Assembly (NCBI GenBank): GCA_032690845.1
Contig: CM064425.1
Coordinates: forward strand, 38,218,240 to 38,282,239
Direction of reading: 5' to 3'
Source: Eleusine coracana subsp. coracana
Lineage: Eukaryota; Streptophyta; Magnoliopsida; Poales; Poaceae
DNA length: 64,000 nt
Position numbers and translations under genes: made by a program. Of the stretch, positions 45,072 to 55,484 are shown piece by piece (position 1 is the first letter of the stretch; the number at the start of each line of letters is the position of its first letter). The notes beneath the pieces are model-generated. The model saw only the letters and a list, made by a program, of their open reading frames with translations. It did no database searches and was not told the origin of the DNA.

Positions 45072-45994
45072 TGATAAGGACATCACTCCTATGGATACAC
45101 ATAATACTCCTCCAATTCTGGAATTGCAAGGTCCAATAACTAGAGCTCGTGCATGACGACTAAATTTAGAGGTGAGCTCGTTCCTATGTTCTTCGCTATA
45201 TATTACTTTTGAGAATGGTGTGCTACCTAATGATTATTTTATGATTAGGAACCATGGAGAGGACCAGGAGATGATGGGAGAAGGAGTTAGGAACATGGAG
45301 GACCAGCAAGGGCTTGGAAGCCAAAGTGGAGGCCCAATCAAAACCGACTTCGAGTCTGTTTTGGGGCCTAGCACCAGTCTGCACTAAAACGGTCCCCAGG
45401 ACGCATACGAACTCGGATTTTGACATTCTACATATGCACGTAAAGATAAGAAGAAGACCTTTCCAATGCCACCAGCCTCATGTCAAAATTCATCCGGAGT
45501 CATCAGGAATCGTTGAAACAAGAGATGGTCCAGAATCTGTGTCGGTGCTGCATCGCCTATTTTTGGCCTTTGGGCTTTGAATCTAGTTGAGCCCAATTAG
45601 GGGCGCGTCTAAAGGGTCTTGCACGATCCTAGGGTCTTCATATACAGCCGCCGCCGCACCATTAGCGTTTGAGTTTTGCTTAGATCAATTCTGTTCATAA
45701 ACAATGTCGTCGTTCGTCGGTTTGTGAGACCCCAACTTCGTCAGTTTAATCATACATCTGCAATTATGTTGCATTCTTTGTTGTTCTTGCTTGTGTTCTT
45801 GATTCGCAGGCAGAGATTAGCCTTCTCGGCGAGGTCAATCGTCCTTGGACGGTTGATAACCAGAGGGGACGTTGTGCTGCGATTACGGGGTTCTGAACGT
45901 GTTGTTTAGAAGCCGGATCGATTTGTGTTTCACCTCCACCCAAATCAAGAATTATCAGAGCCTTTCGGATGATCGGGAAGCCTTGTTCACATCA
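45072..45994 (+). repeat. 5' LTR of the nested Gypsy element
   Basis: 923 bp. Its first ~320 bp are a reading frame continuing the pol C-terminus (GPITRARA, then LPNDYFMIRNHGEDQE), so the LTR is partly coding in its 3' position. Confidence 0.9.
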
Positions 45995-45996
45995 AG

Positions 45997-46009
45997 TGGT
46001 AATCAGAGC
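45997..46009 (+). other. Primer-binding-like site of the nested Gypsy element
   Basis: TGGTAATCAGAGC, a tRNA-Met-type site with one extra A, two bases after the LTR. Confidence 0.8.
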
Positions 46010-47200
46010 TTCAGGTGCACCGTCAAGTTCGCACTACCCTTTAGTTTTATTTTCGTGTTCTTCCTGTCATCCACAGAAAAGCCAAAAAAAAAATTCCCCC
46101 GCCCATAACCACGTGCTTAGCCTTTGCATATTTCAATTTCAGAGTCCATAGTATTGAGTTTGTGCCCTAGTTCTTGTTTAGTCCCTGGTTTAGTTTATGT
46201 TTTTATCGTCAGTAGTGTTTCCCTTGCAACCCTAGTTGCCATCCCCTCCACCACCCTCGGTTTTGTCGGCTTTGTGTGCTAGGGTTGATTGATCAACACG
46301 CCCACCCTAATCGCACCCTCAACACTAAGGACCAACTCTCACAAATTCCACTTTCCGCTGCATCCACCCCGCCAAAAAAATCCCAAACCCGACTCGGGTT
46401 TCACTCAGACCCCGGGTTTCTTCATAACCGATTCTGACACCCCTTCGGTAAAACAGCCATAACTTTTTGCTCAGTTGTCCGTTTTGGCTGAAATTTTTAT
46501 AGGAGATTTTTGACAAAAAGTTCAGGTGGCCCACACTAGCCTATGCCTTGTGTGCCCTTATTAAAAAATTCAAAAAAAAAATCGGGTAGATAAAGAAAAA
46601 ATTCATTCAAGTTGAAACCTGACGTTTTCTGAAACTTCAAGATTTTCTGTAGGCCAGGTCCTAGCTCTGTTTGAGCTGAAATTTTTTCTGGTTTCTCCCC
46701 CTTTGTTAGTGAGTTGGAGAAAAATATCAAAAAAATAAAATAAAATAAAGAAATTTAGGATTTATACTAGTTCTCCATCTAGCCCCCTGAAATTTCTGAG
46801 TTTGACTGTTTTACACTTAGCCCCCTGTTATTGACTGTGTGCCTTTGTCTCCTTGTTTCTTCTTTGCTATCACTACTGTTCTAGGACATAGTTAGACCAG
46901 CAACTACGGATAAGTTACTTGGGCACTTATTCAGCTTTACTATCTGTTTTTGATTTGTGTGCCACTCACATATATATATTTGGCCTTCCTAGCTCTACAT
47001 ATATCTTCTGGACAGCACACAGGTTATTTTATAACCCTTGCAATCATGGAACACACCTCCCTGGTATCCTTTGCTTTGTTTTTTTTCAGAACTTTGTAAG
47101 AGCTTTACAAGAAGCTTCCTTTTGCTGTGTTGAGAGGCACCACTACTTAGTAGTTTTGTAGGGATAACCTTCACTTTTGTTTCCTGTTTTGGTGTTTCTG
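46010..47200 (+). other. Untranslated leader of the nested Gypsy element
   Basis: About 1.2 kb without coding features between the primer site and the gag Met at 47201. It is T-rich and pyrimidine-rich toward the 3' end. Confidence 0.6.
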
Positions 47201-49036
47201 ATGTCAGGAAGCGATGGAGAGGGCGCTTCGCCCTCAAAATTTGATGAGTGCGCGAGCCAAAGTCAGCTACAGAAGGCTTTGCAGGCGGTTCAGAGTGATT
47301 TGGCAGGGACGATCACTAGGGCCGTCACCGACGCTGTCACCAAGCTTCACCTGGGAGAAAGCATTGAGCAGTGGGATAAGAGAGTATCTAAGTTAACCGA
47401 TCAGGTTGTCGAATTGGAGACTACTCACAAGACCATCAACACCAACACCAACACCAACACCAACAACGACGTTGAAGACGATCATGATAAAGAAACGGTG
47501 TTTAAGGCTGATGGCACAGTCGATAGGTCAGCTACAAGGACCGCAAGGTTACGACGTTGTTTGCAACGTAACCCTCAAGGTATAGGTGGTTTCCACAATC
47601 ACAACCGTTGCACACAAGGTAACCATGCTCCAAATGACCCGTATGCTAAAATTAAGTTTTCAATTCCTTCGTTTTCGGGTCAGTACGATGGTGATGCTTA
47701 CCTTGATTGAGAAATGACTATACAACAAAAATTTAATGCCCACCTTGTTCCTGAACAACATAGAGTTAGACAAGCCACTAGTAAGTTTAAGGACTTTGCT
47801 ATTGTTTGGTGGAGTGGTCTAGCTGTTGAAACTAATTTGCCTACTATTTGGGAAGAACTTAAGGTAGCGATGCATGATCGTTTTGTTCCTCCTTCTTTTT
47901 ATCGAGAGATTCATAATAAACTGTAGCATTTAGATCAAGGAGATAAAACTGTTCAGGAGTATTTTAGTGAGCTTCAGAAGGGTTTGATTCGTTGTGCTGT
48001 GGTTGAAAAAGTAGATGATCAGATTTGCCGCTTTTATTCTGGTTTGAGAAAAGAAATTCGGAACATCCTTGATTATAAAGAATTTTATACCCTCAACCAG
48101 TGTTTCCAGTATGATAAGCTTGCAGAGAAAGAATCATAGGGACTTTTCCAGGCTTTTGAGGAGTACAGCCAGTCCAGGACTTTCTACCCACCACAGCCGA
48201 TAGGGACTTCGGGGCTGCCCAAGCCATTTTTCCGGCCGCCCCCACCAGCAGCTGCCAAGGGAGCTAGTGTTGTTTCTACAGCACCAAGATCAGCCCCTGC
48301 CCCTTCTACGCGCTCAGGTAAAAATTCTGTGCAGGTACCGGCTAGTAGTGCCTCCTGTGTTGCTTCGACGGGACGCACTATAGGGATTCAGTGCCACCGC
48401 TGTCATGGTCTTGGTCATGTGCAGAAAGATTGCCCAAGTAGGCGGGCATATGTGGCGACAGACGATGGCGGTTACATGAGCACCTCTGATGTGGAGGATG
48501 AGGAGAAGGATGTCGCTGCCACCAGTGGTGACCTCGTCCTTGGAGGCGGAGATACCACGGGCTACATGAATATTATTGTGCAGCGTGTGCTTAGCACACA
48601 AATCCAGCAGCCCGAGACGATGCAGCGACATAACTTGTTCCAGATTTTCTTCGTCATCAAGAACCACCGAGCACGTGTCATCATTGATGAAGGAAGCTGC
48701 AAAAATTTGGTGAGTTCTGATGTGGTTAAGAAGCTTGATTTGACCACACGCCCACATCCATATCCATACTACATTCTGTGGTTAAATGACTCTGGAAAAG
48801 CTAAGGTAATACAAACTTGCAGAGTTCCTTTTTTCATTGGTTCCTATGTGGATTCTGTTGATTGTGATGTTGTACCCATGCAAGCATGTTCACATTTATT
48901 AGGTAGACCTTGAGAATTTGATAATGATGCTGTATACCATGATAAAAGTAATAAGTACACTTTTATGCATAAAGGAACTAAAATTACTTTGTTACCAATG
49001 ACCCGTGCTGAAATTGTACAAGCTGATTTAGAATGA
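47201..49036 (+). pseudogene. Gypsy Gag-protease remnant
   Basis: One frame from Met 47201 (MSGSDGEG) contains Gag: KIKFSIPSFSGQYDGDAYLD, then an in-frame TGA at ~47708, HLVPEQHRVRQ, then FVPPSFYREIHNKL and TAG (~47924), then TVQEYFSELQKGL and a further TAG (~48138). A CCHC knuckle CHRCHGLGHVQKDC lies near 48390-48432. The protease region reads IIDEGSCKNLVSS near 48683, where relatives have D-G-G-S or D-S-G-S. More stops are at ~48911 and ~49034. A (ACC AAC)n tract coding Asn-Thr repeats is at 47437-47465. Frame is otherwise kept, so these are mostly point mutations (C-to-T type). Confidence 0.85.
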
Positions 49037-49099
49037 GCTGCTAGTTTGGAAAATAAAGGCCCTGAAATTCAGCAACCTGTTAATTCTGATTCTACACCA

Positions 49100-51968
49100 A
49101 GTAATGTTAATGATTCTTCAAGTTTTAAGGGTGCTGCAATTAAATTACAAGGTCGTTCATGTCTTGCCACAAATCTGAGCTTGCTGAAATTTCTGCTGAT
49201 GATATTTGCTATGCTTGGATATGCAAACAAGCTTTGTTTTCGCTTGGTGATATTGCTTCTAGTGCTTTGCCTCCTGCTGTCACTAACCTTTTGCAGGAGT
49301 ATGAGGATGTTTTCCCAGCTGAGATACCCCCGGGATTGCCACCTTTGAGAGGGATTGAGCATCAAATTGATTTGATTCCTGGTGCTACTTTACCAAACTG
49401 TGCTACTTATAGGACCAACCCTGAGGAGACTAAGGAGATACAACGATAAGTCCAAGACCTTTTGGATCGTGGGTATGTTCGTCAATCACTTAGTCCTTGT
49501 GTTGTTCCTGTACTTTTGGTTCCTAAGAAAGATGGTTCTTGGCGTATATGTGTAGATTGTAGAGCCATTAATAACATTACTATTAGATACCATCATCCTA
49601 TTCCTAGGCTAGACGACTTGCTTGATGAGTTATGTGATGCTATAATTTTCAGTAAAATTAATTTGCGTAGTGGCTACCATCAAATTAGAATGAAACTTGG
49701 AGATGAATGAAAAACAGCTTTGAAAACAAAATTCGGGTTGTATGAGTGGTTAGTAATGCCTTTTGGTTTAACTAATGCACCCAGTACTTTCATGCGTTTG
49801 ATGAATGAGGTTTTAAGACCTTTTATTGGCAAATTTGTGGTTGTTTACTTTGATGATATCTTGATTTATAGCAAATCCATGGATGATCATATGATTCATT
49901 TGCGTGTTGTTTTTGATACTTTGCGAGCTACACATTTATTTGGTAACCTTGAGAAATGCACCTTTTGCACGGATCGAATCTCTTTTCTTGGATATGTTGT
50001 GACTCCACAGGGAATTGAGGTGGATGAGGCGAAGATTGAAGCCATAAAGAGCTGGCCTGTACCAAAAACTATCACACAGGTAAGGAGTTTTCTTGGTCTT
50101 GCAGGTTTCTACCACCGCTTTGTCAAAGATTTCAGCATAATTGCTGCACCATTGCATGAGTTGACAAAGAAGGGCGTTGACTTCTATTGGGGTAAGGTAT
50201 ATCATGAGTCTTTTGATGCTTTGAAGGACAAACTTACACATGCACCATTGCTGCAATTACCCAATTTTGATAAGACTTTTGAACTTGAATGTGATGCTAG
50301 TGGTATAGGCATTGGTGGTGTTTTGATGCAAGATGGTAAACCTGTTGCATACTTTAGTGAGAAAATTACTGGGCCTGTTTTGAATTATTCCACGTATGAT
50401 AAGGAACTATATGCACTTGTACATTCTTTAAGACGTGGCATCATTATTTGTTGCCCAAAGAATTTGTTATTCATTCTGATCATGAATCACTTAAGTATAT
50501 TCGTTCTCAATGCAGTTTGAACCGTAGACATGCTAAATGTGTTGAGTTTATTAAGTCTTTTCCTTATATTATTAAACATAAGAGAGGGAAGGATAATGTG
50601 ATTGCTGATGCTTTATCTAGGCGATATACTTTGTTGTCTCAACTTGATTGTAGAGTTTTTAGACTTGAGGCAATTAAAGAACAATATGTTGCTGATGTTG
50701 ATTTTAAAGATGTATTGCTGCACTGTAAAGAAGGTCGTGCTTGGAACAAATTTGTGTTGAATGATGATTTCTTGTTTAGAGCTAACCGCCTATGCATTCC
50801 AGTTGGTTCCGTTTATCTTATGTTGTTGCAAGAGACGCATAGAGGTGGATTGATGGGTCATTTTAGTGCTAAGAAGACGGAGGATATTTTGGCCACACAC
50901 TTCTTTTGGCCAAGGATGAGGAAAGATGTTGAGCGTTTTGTTGCTCGCTGCACTACATGTCAAAAAGCTAAGTCTCGATTGAATCCATATGGTTTATACA
51001 TGCCACTTCCTGTTCCTTCTATTACTTGGGCCGATATTTCTATGGACATTGTTTTAGAACTGCCTAGGACTAAGAGGGGGAGTGATAGCATTTTTGTTGT
51101 TGTGGATTATTTTTTTAAGATGGCACACTTTATACCATGTCATAAAACTGATGATGCTAGTTATATTGCTGACCTCTTTTTCAAAGAAATTTTACGTTTG
51201 CATGGTATGCCTTCTACTATTGTTTCAGATCGTGATGCAAAATTCTTGAGTCATTTTTGGCGCACGCTTTGGAATAAGTTGGGTACAAAGTTGCTATTTT
51301 CTACAACTTGTCATCCACAAACTGATGGACAAACTAAGGTTGTGAACCGCACTTTGTGCACTATGTTGAGAGCTATTTTGAAGAAAAATTTGAAGCAATG
51401 GAAAGAATGCTTACCTCATGTTGAGTTTGCTTATAATCGGGCAACACATTCTACTACCAAGGTAAGTCTCTTCAAGGTAATGTATGGTTTTGATCCCCGT
51501 ACTCCACTTGATATACTTCCTCTACCTATTAATGAGAGAGTTCATGTTAATGCTAAGGAGCGTGCTGAATTTATTTTACAAATACATGAGACCACTAGAC
51601 TTAGCATTGAAAAGATGAATAAAAAGTATAAAATTGCTGGTAGTAAAGGTAGAAAGGAAGTAAAGCTTGATGTAGGAGATTTAGTATGGTTACACTTGAG
51701 GAAGGATAGATTTCTAGAATTGAGAAAGTCTAAACTAATGCCTAGAGCTGATGGTCCATTCAAAATAATGGAGAAGATTAATGATAATGCATACAAACTT
51801 GAGTTGCCTCTCGAGTTCGGGGTTAGTCCTACTTTTAACATTTCAGATTTGAAACCATACTTGGAAGAAGAGGATGAGCTTGAGTTGAGAACGACTCCAC
51901 TTCAAGAGGGGGAGGATGATGAGGACATCACTCCTATGGATACACACAACACTCCTCCAATTCTATAA
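49100..51968 (+). pseudogene. Gypsy pol remnant: reverse transcriptase, RNase H, integrase
   Basis: Reverse transcriptase starts after a frameshift near 49160. It includes [17 protein letters not shown], then [13 protein letters not shown], where the first catalytic Asp is Asn, a TGA at 49708, then [12 protein letters not shown] and [10 protein letters not shown]. RNase H contains [14 protein letters not shown] and [10 protein letters not shown] second frameshift near 50445 leads to the 506-codon integrase part: an HHCC-type zinc region (H...CTTCQKAK), [32 protein letters not shown], and a C-terminal [14 protein letters not shown]. The stop at 51966-51968 is 17 codons inside the 3' LTR. Lineage is probably chromoviral, but I cannot place it and see no clear chromodomain. 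Confidence 0.88.
51905..51917 (+). other. Polypurine tract of the nested Gypsy element
   Basis: AAGAGGGGGAGGA directly precedes the LTR start at 51918. It is embedded in the pol frame as codons for acidic residues and glycine. Confidence 0.85.
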
Positions 51969-52810
51969 TTGCAAGGTCCAATGACTAGAGCTCGTGCACG
52001 GTGACTAACATATAGCGAAGAACGTAAGAACAAGCTTACCTAATGATTATTTTATGATTAGAAACCATGGAGAGGACCAGGAGATGATGGGAGAAGGGAG
52101 TTGGGAACATGGAGAACCAGTAAGGACTTGGAAGTCAAAGTGGAGGCCCAATCAAAACCGACTTCGAGTCTGTTTCGGGGCCCAGGACCAGTCTGCACTA
52201 AAACGGTCGCCCAGGACGCATACAGACATGGATTTGGACGTTCTATATATACACTGAAAGATATGGAGAAGACCTTTCCAATGTCGCTGGCCTCATATCA
52301 AAATTCATGCGGAGTCATCAGGAATCATGGAAACAAGAGAGGGTCCAGAATCTGTGTCGATGCTACGTCGCCTATTTTTGGCCTTTGGGCTTTGTATCTA
52401 GTTGAGCCCAATTAGGGGCGCGTCCAGAGGGTCTTGCACGATCCTAGGGTCTTCATATACAGCCGCCGCCGCACCATTAGGGTTCGGGTTTTGCTTAGAT
52501 CAATTCTATTCATAAACAGTGTTGTCGTTCGTTGATTTATGAGACCCCAACTTCATGAGTTTAATCATACATCTGCAATTGTGTTGCATTCTTCGTTGTT
52601 CTTGCTTGTGTTGTTGATTCGCAGGCAGGGATTAGCCTTCTCGGCGAGGTCAATCGTCCTTGGACGATTGATAACCAGAGGGGACGTTGTGTTGCGATTG
52701 CGGGGTTCTAAACGTGTTGTTTAGAAGCCGGATTGATTTGTGTTTCGCCTCCGCCCAAATCAAGATTTATCAGAACCTTTCAGAAGATCGGAAAACCCTT
52801 GTTCACATCA
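51918..52810 (+). repeat. 3' LTR of the nested Gypsy element
   Basis: 893 bp. Compared with the 5' LTR it has a TAA where that has a Leu/Glu region (51966), and a rearranged stretch at about 52005-52040, which shortens the coding tail. Confidence 0.9.
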
Positions 52811-52815
52811 GTTCC

Positions 52816-53990
52816 TCAACGACGACCTGAAGGAGAAGGTTTACGTACGCCAGCCGTCAGGATTCGCAATCCCTAGCAAGTAGGGCAAGGTGTTGCGCTT
52901 GCGCAACGCCCTCTACGACTTGCGGTAGGCACCGAGGGCGTGGAACGCCAAGTTGGATTCAACGCTGAAGGGGATGGGCTTCGAGCAAAGCCCGCACGAG
53001 GCGCCATCTACCGGGGGCAATGGAGGCAATGCAGTGCTGCTGGGTGTCTACGTTGACGACTTGGTTATCATCGGCACCAAGGATGCGGTGGTGGAGGCGT
53101 TCAAGGAAGACATGAAGGTCACCTTCCAGGTGAGTGACCTAGGGCTCTCTCCTTCTACCTGGGGATCGAGGTGCACCAGGACGACTCCGGGATCATGCTT
53201 CGACAAACCGCCTACGCCAAGTGCATCATTGAGTTGGCTGGGCTCACCGAGTGCAACCCAGCTCTCAGTCCCATGGAGGAGAGGTTGAAGCTGAGTCACC
53301 ACAGCACAACAAAGAAGGTGGATGCTACATAGTACCGACGCCTTGTGGGGAGCCTCCGTTACCTCACCCACACACGGCCGGACTTGGCATTCTCCGTCGG
53401 TTATGTTAGTCGGTTCATGCAACGACCCACGACGGAGCACCAGCAGGCTTTGAAGAGGATCATCCGCTATGTTGCGGGGACTCTCGACCACGGTCTCTAC
53501 TACCCGAGGTGCCCTAGAGAGGCACACTTCATCAGGTACAGTGGCAACGACCACGTCGACGACATGGACACTAGCAAGAGTACGAATGGGATCCTCTTCT
53601 TCCTCGGCAAGTGCCTTGTTAGCTGGCAGCCGATCAAGCAGCAGGTGGTGGCCCTATCCAGCTATGAGGCCGAGTACATGTCAACCTCCACCGCCTCGAC
53701 TCAGGCCCTCTGGCTTGCTCGACTGCTAGGTGATCTCCTCGGCAGCGACACTGGAACAGTGGAGCTCCGAGTGGACAACAAGTCATCTTTGGCTCTAGCG
53801 AAGAACCCCGTTTTTTCATGAACGGAGTAAGCACATCCGGGTAAGGCACCACTTCATCTGTGGTTGCCTGAACGAAAGGAGCATCAAGGCAAGCAACATC
53901 AACACCAATGACCAGCTTGCTGATCTGCTCACCAAGCCCCTTGGGAGAATCAAGTTCCTTGAACTTTGCTCCAGGATTTGGATGGTTCAA
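52816..53990 (+). pseudogene. Copia pol, 3' part: rest of reverse transcriptase and RNase H
   Basis: It resumes with FLNDDLKEKVYVRQPSGF, meets TAG codons near 52879 and 52927, and contains YVDDLVIIGTKDA near 53050, the reverse-transcriptase active site. RNase H follows at 53345-53821 with SLRYLTHTRPDLAFSVGY, then KSTNGILFFLGK, then SSYEAEYMSTSTA. After a frameshift near 53820 the final block LADLLTKPLGR (about 53920-53950) is seen. It belongs to the element split at 45071/52816. Confidence 0.87.
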
Positions 53991-54017
53991 CCTCCTCACA
54001 AGACAACGCACAAGACT

Positions 54018-54028
54018 TAGGGGAAGAA
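54018..54028 (+). other. Polypurine tract of the Copia element
   Basis: AGGGGAAGAA lies directly before the LTR start at 54029. Confidence 0.85.
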
Positions 54029-54345
54029 TGATGGAATAAGTCTTGTACTGTTAGTCTTGATTTTTATTTGACTGCTAGTCCTTATCTAGTACAGTATATT
54101 AGTCTTTGTATAGGACAGTATCTAGGACAACATCTAGGACTATATTAGATCATTTAGAACTGTATTTGCTTTATGCTTTTAAACTAGCATCTTAGCATAT
54201 GTTGGCTGCCTTGACCAGCTATAAATATGTATCCACAACCCCTTGAATTGGCATGATATTGTATGAGTTGTGTGAGAAATAAACCAGAAAATTACCCATC
54301 TCCTAGTGTCATCCTCTCTGAGGAGTCACAGTCCATCTACTAACA
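54029..54345 (+). repeat. 3' LTR of the Copia element
   Basis: 317 bp, the partner of 41124-41490, followed by the target duplication cgtgc at 54346-54350. Confidence 0.9.
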
Positions 54346-54350
54346 CGTGC

Positions 54351-55105
54351 TATAGCACCATTAATTGTATATTGTAGAAGTAAAAATATATTATGTAGTC
54401 ATGTGTCACAAATGGAAATATGAGAAGAACCTAACACTACTCTAGCTCAAAAATGGAACCATCAACATTATTAATGTTTACAACTCCTAATAGAAAACTA
54501 AAATTCCATTATATGATGGTGATAAAAGTATAACAGGTGATTCACTATAGAAATTGTAACAAGACACAGTAACACAAGATCTGAGTGAACAAGGTTCAGA
54601 ACAGATATATGGTACATGCAAAAGGGAAAATAGACAGAACTAATTGGCTATAGTGTGTTACAACAGTAAATAAATATATAATTCAATAAAAACAAGAACA
54701 TATAGCCCTGTAAAATAAGCTTACTAATTTACTTGAGTACAGATCAAAATAAGAAAAATTCAACCATGTCATTGTTGCTCCAAATAAACATCTAGCAAAA
54801 TATCATCAAAGACAACATCATAGGTAGTAGCCTCATGCGACCAAGACTTCCAGCACCCATCTAACAATAACCCTGAGAAAAAGAGAAAACATGGAATGTG
54901 AGTCATACCAGTACCGCACAAGATCATGCAAATAACACACACACCTTTCCCACTATCCACTCCGTAATACATCAGTGCTTTGTAGTAAACATATGAGATA
55001 ATGTGCCATTTATAAAAACTAAGCATCATAACAATCCAAAGTCAAATGACCTTTTATACAAATATACAAATTCTTTGTCCATTAAAAGCTCGTAAGTGAT
55101 ACATA
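54351..55105. other. Short intergenic spacer, with a possible orphan exon on the minus strand
   Basis: No element was recognised. On the minus strand a pyrimidine-rich tract ending ctttttctcag at about 54886-54876 precedes a short open stretch to a stop at 54769 (ending DILLDVYLEQQ). It looks like an acceptor site and terminal exon, but no family is recognised and no upstream exon was found. Confidence 0.25.
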
Positions 55106-55110
55106 GAGAG

Positions 55111-55484
55111 TGATATGACGTCGGCGGCGTGGTGATCTGAGAGGAGAAACTAGGAGCGATTACGAGGCTGGGAGGGAACAAATTGGATAGCAAGGTGCTG
55201 GACGCGAGGAACTGCTATCTTTGCCTGAAGCGGAGGGTTCCGCCACGGCGACCGAAGACAGTTCCCCGTCAACAGGAAACGTAATTCTTCGATGCCCTCG
55301 TACAAACTACCGCTCAGCCTTTATACTCCAGACCAAGCTAACCGATTCAATCTATATCTTAACAAACTCAAACTCTATCTTATTCTCCTAACTAAACACA
55401 ACTCCAGGTAAATCCTACCCACTTCCTGACGCCTGGACCTTCTTTCTACGCTGGTATGTGCGACCAGTAAAAGAGTCCACAACA
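55111..55484 (-). repeat. 3' LTR of the Reina-like element
   Basis: 374 bp. The pol frame runs about 23 codons into it, ending at 55415. Confidence 0.92.

Larger units (their letters stand above)
45072..52810 (+). mobile_element. Gypsy retrotransposon nested in the Copia reverse-transcriptase region
   Basis: LTRs 45072-45994 (923 bp) and 51918-52810 (893 bp) run from tgat(a/g)aggacatcactcc to cttgttcacatca. The 5-bp gttcc flanks it at 45067-45071 and 52811-52815, and Copia coding resumes right after (NDDLKEKVYVRQPSGF). A primer-like site is at 45997-46009, about 1.2 kb of leader follows, then gag-pol with integrase after RNase H (Gypsy order), and a polypurine tract at 51905-51917 inside the pol frame. 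Several stops and two frameshifts show decay. It inserted after the Copia element. Confidence 0.93.
41124..54345 (+). mobile_element. Copia retrotransposon with perfect target duplication, host of a nested Gypsy element
   Basis: The LTRs are 41124-41490 (367 bp) and 54029-54345 (317 bp), both from tgatggaataag to catctactaaca. The 5-bp cgtgc flanks them exactly (41119-41123 and 54346-54350). The primer site TGGTATCAGAGC is at 41493-41504 and a polypurine tract AGGGGAAGAA adjoins the 3' LTR. Coding order is Copia-type: gag, protease, integrase, reverse transcriptase, RNase H. A 7739-bp Gypsy element plus 5-bp duplication sits in the reverse-transcriptase region; without it the Copia is about 5.5 kb, a normal size. 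The frames carry several stops and frameshifts. Confidence 0.93.

Noticed and set aside
53048..53554. 168-codon minus-strand frame
   Set aside because: It is antisense to the Copia reverse transcriptase and RNase H region.
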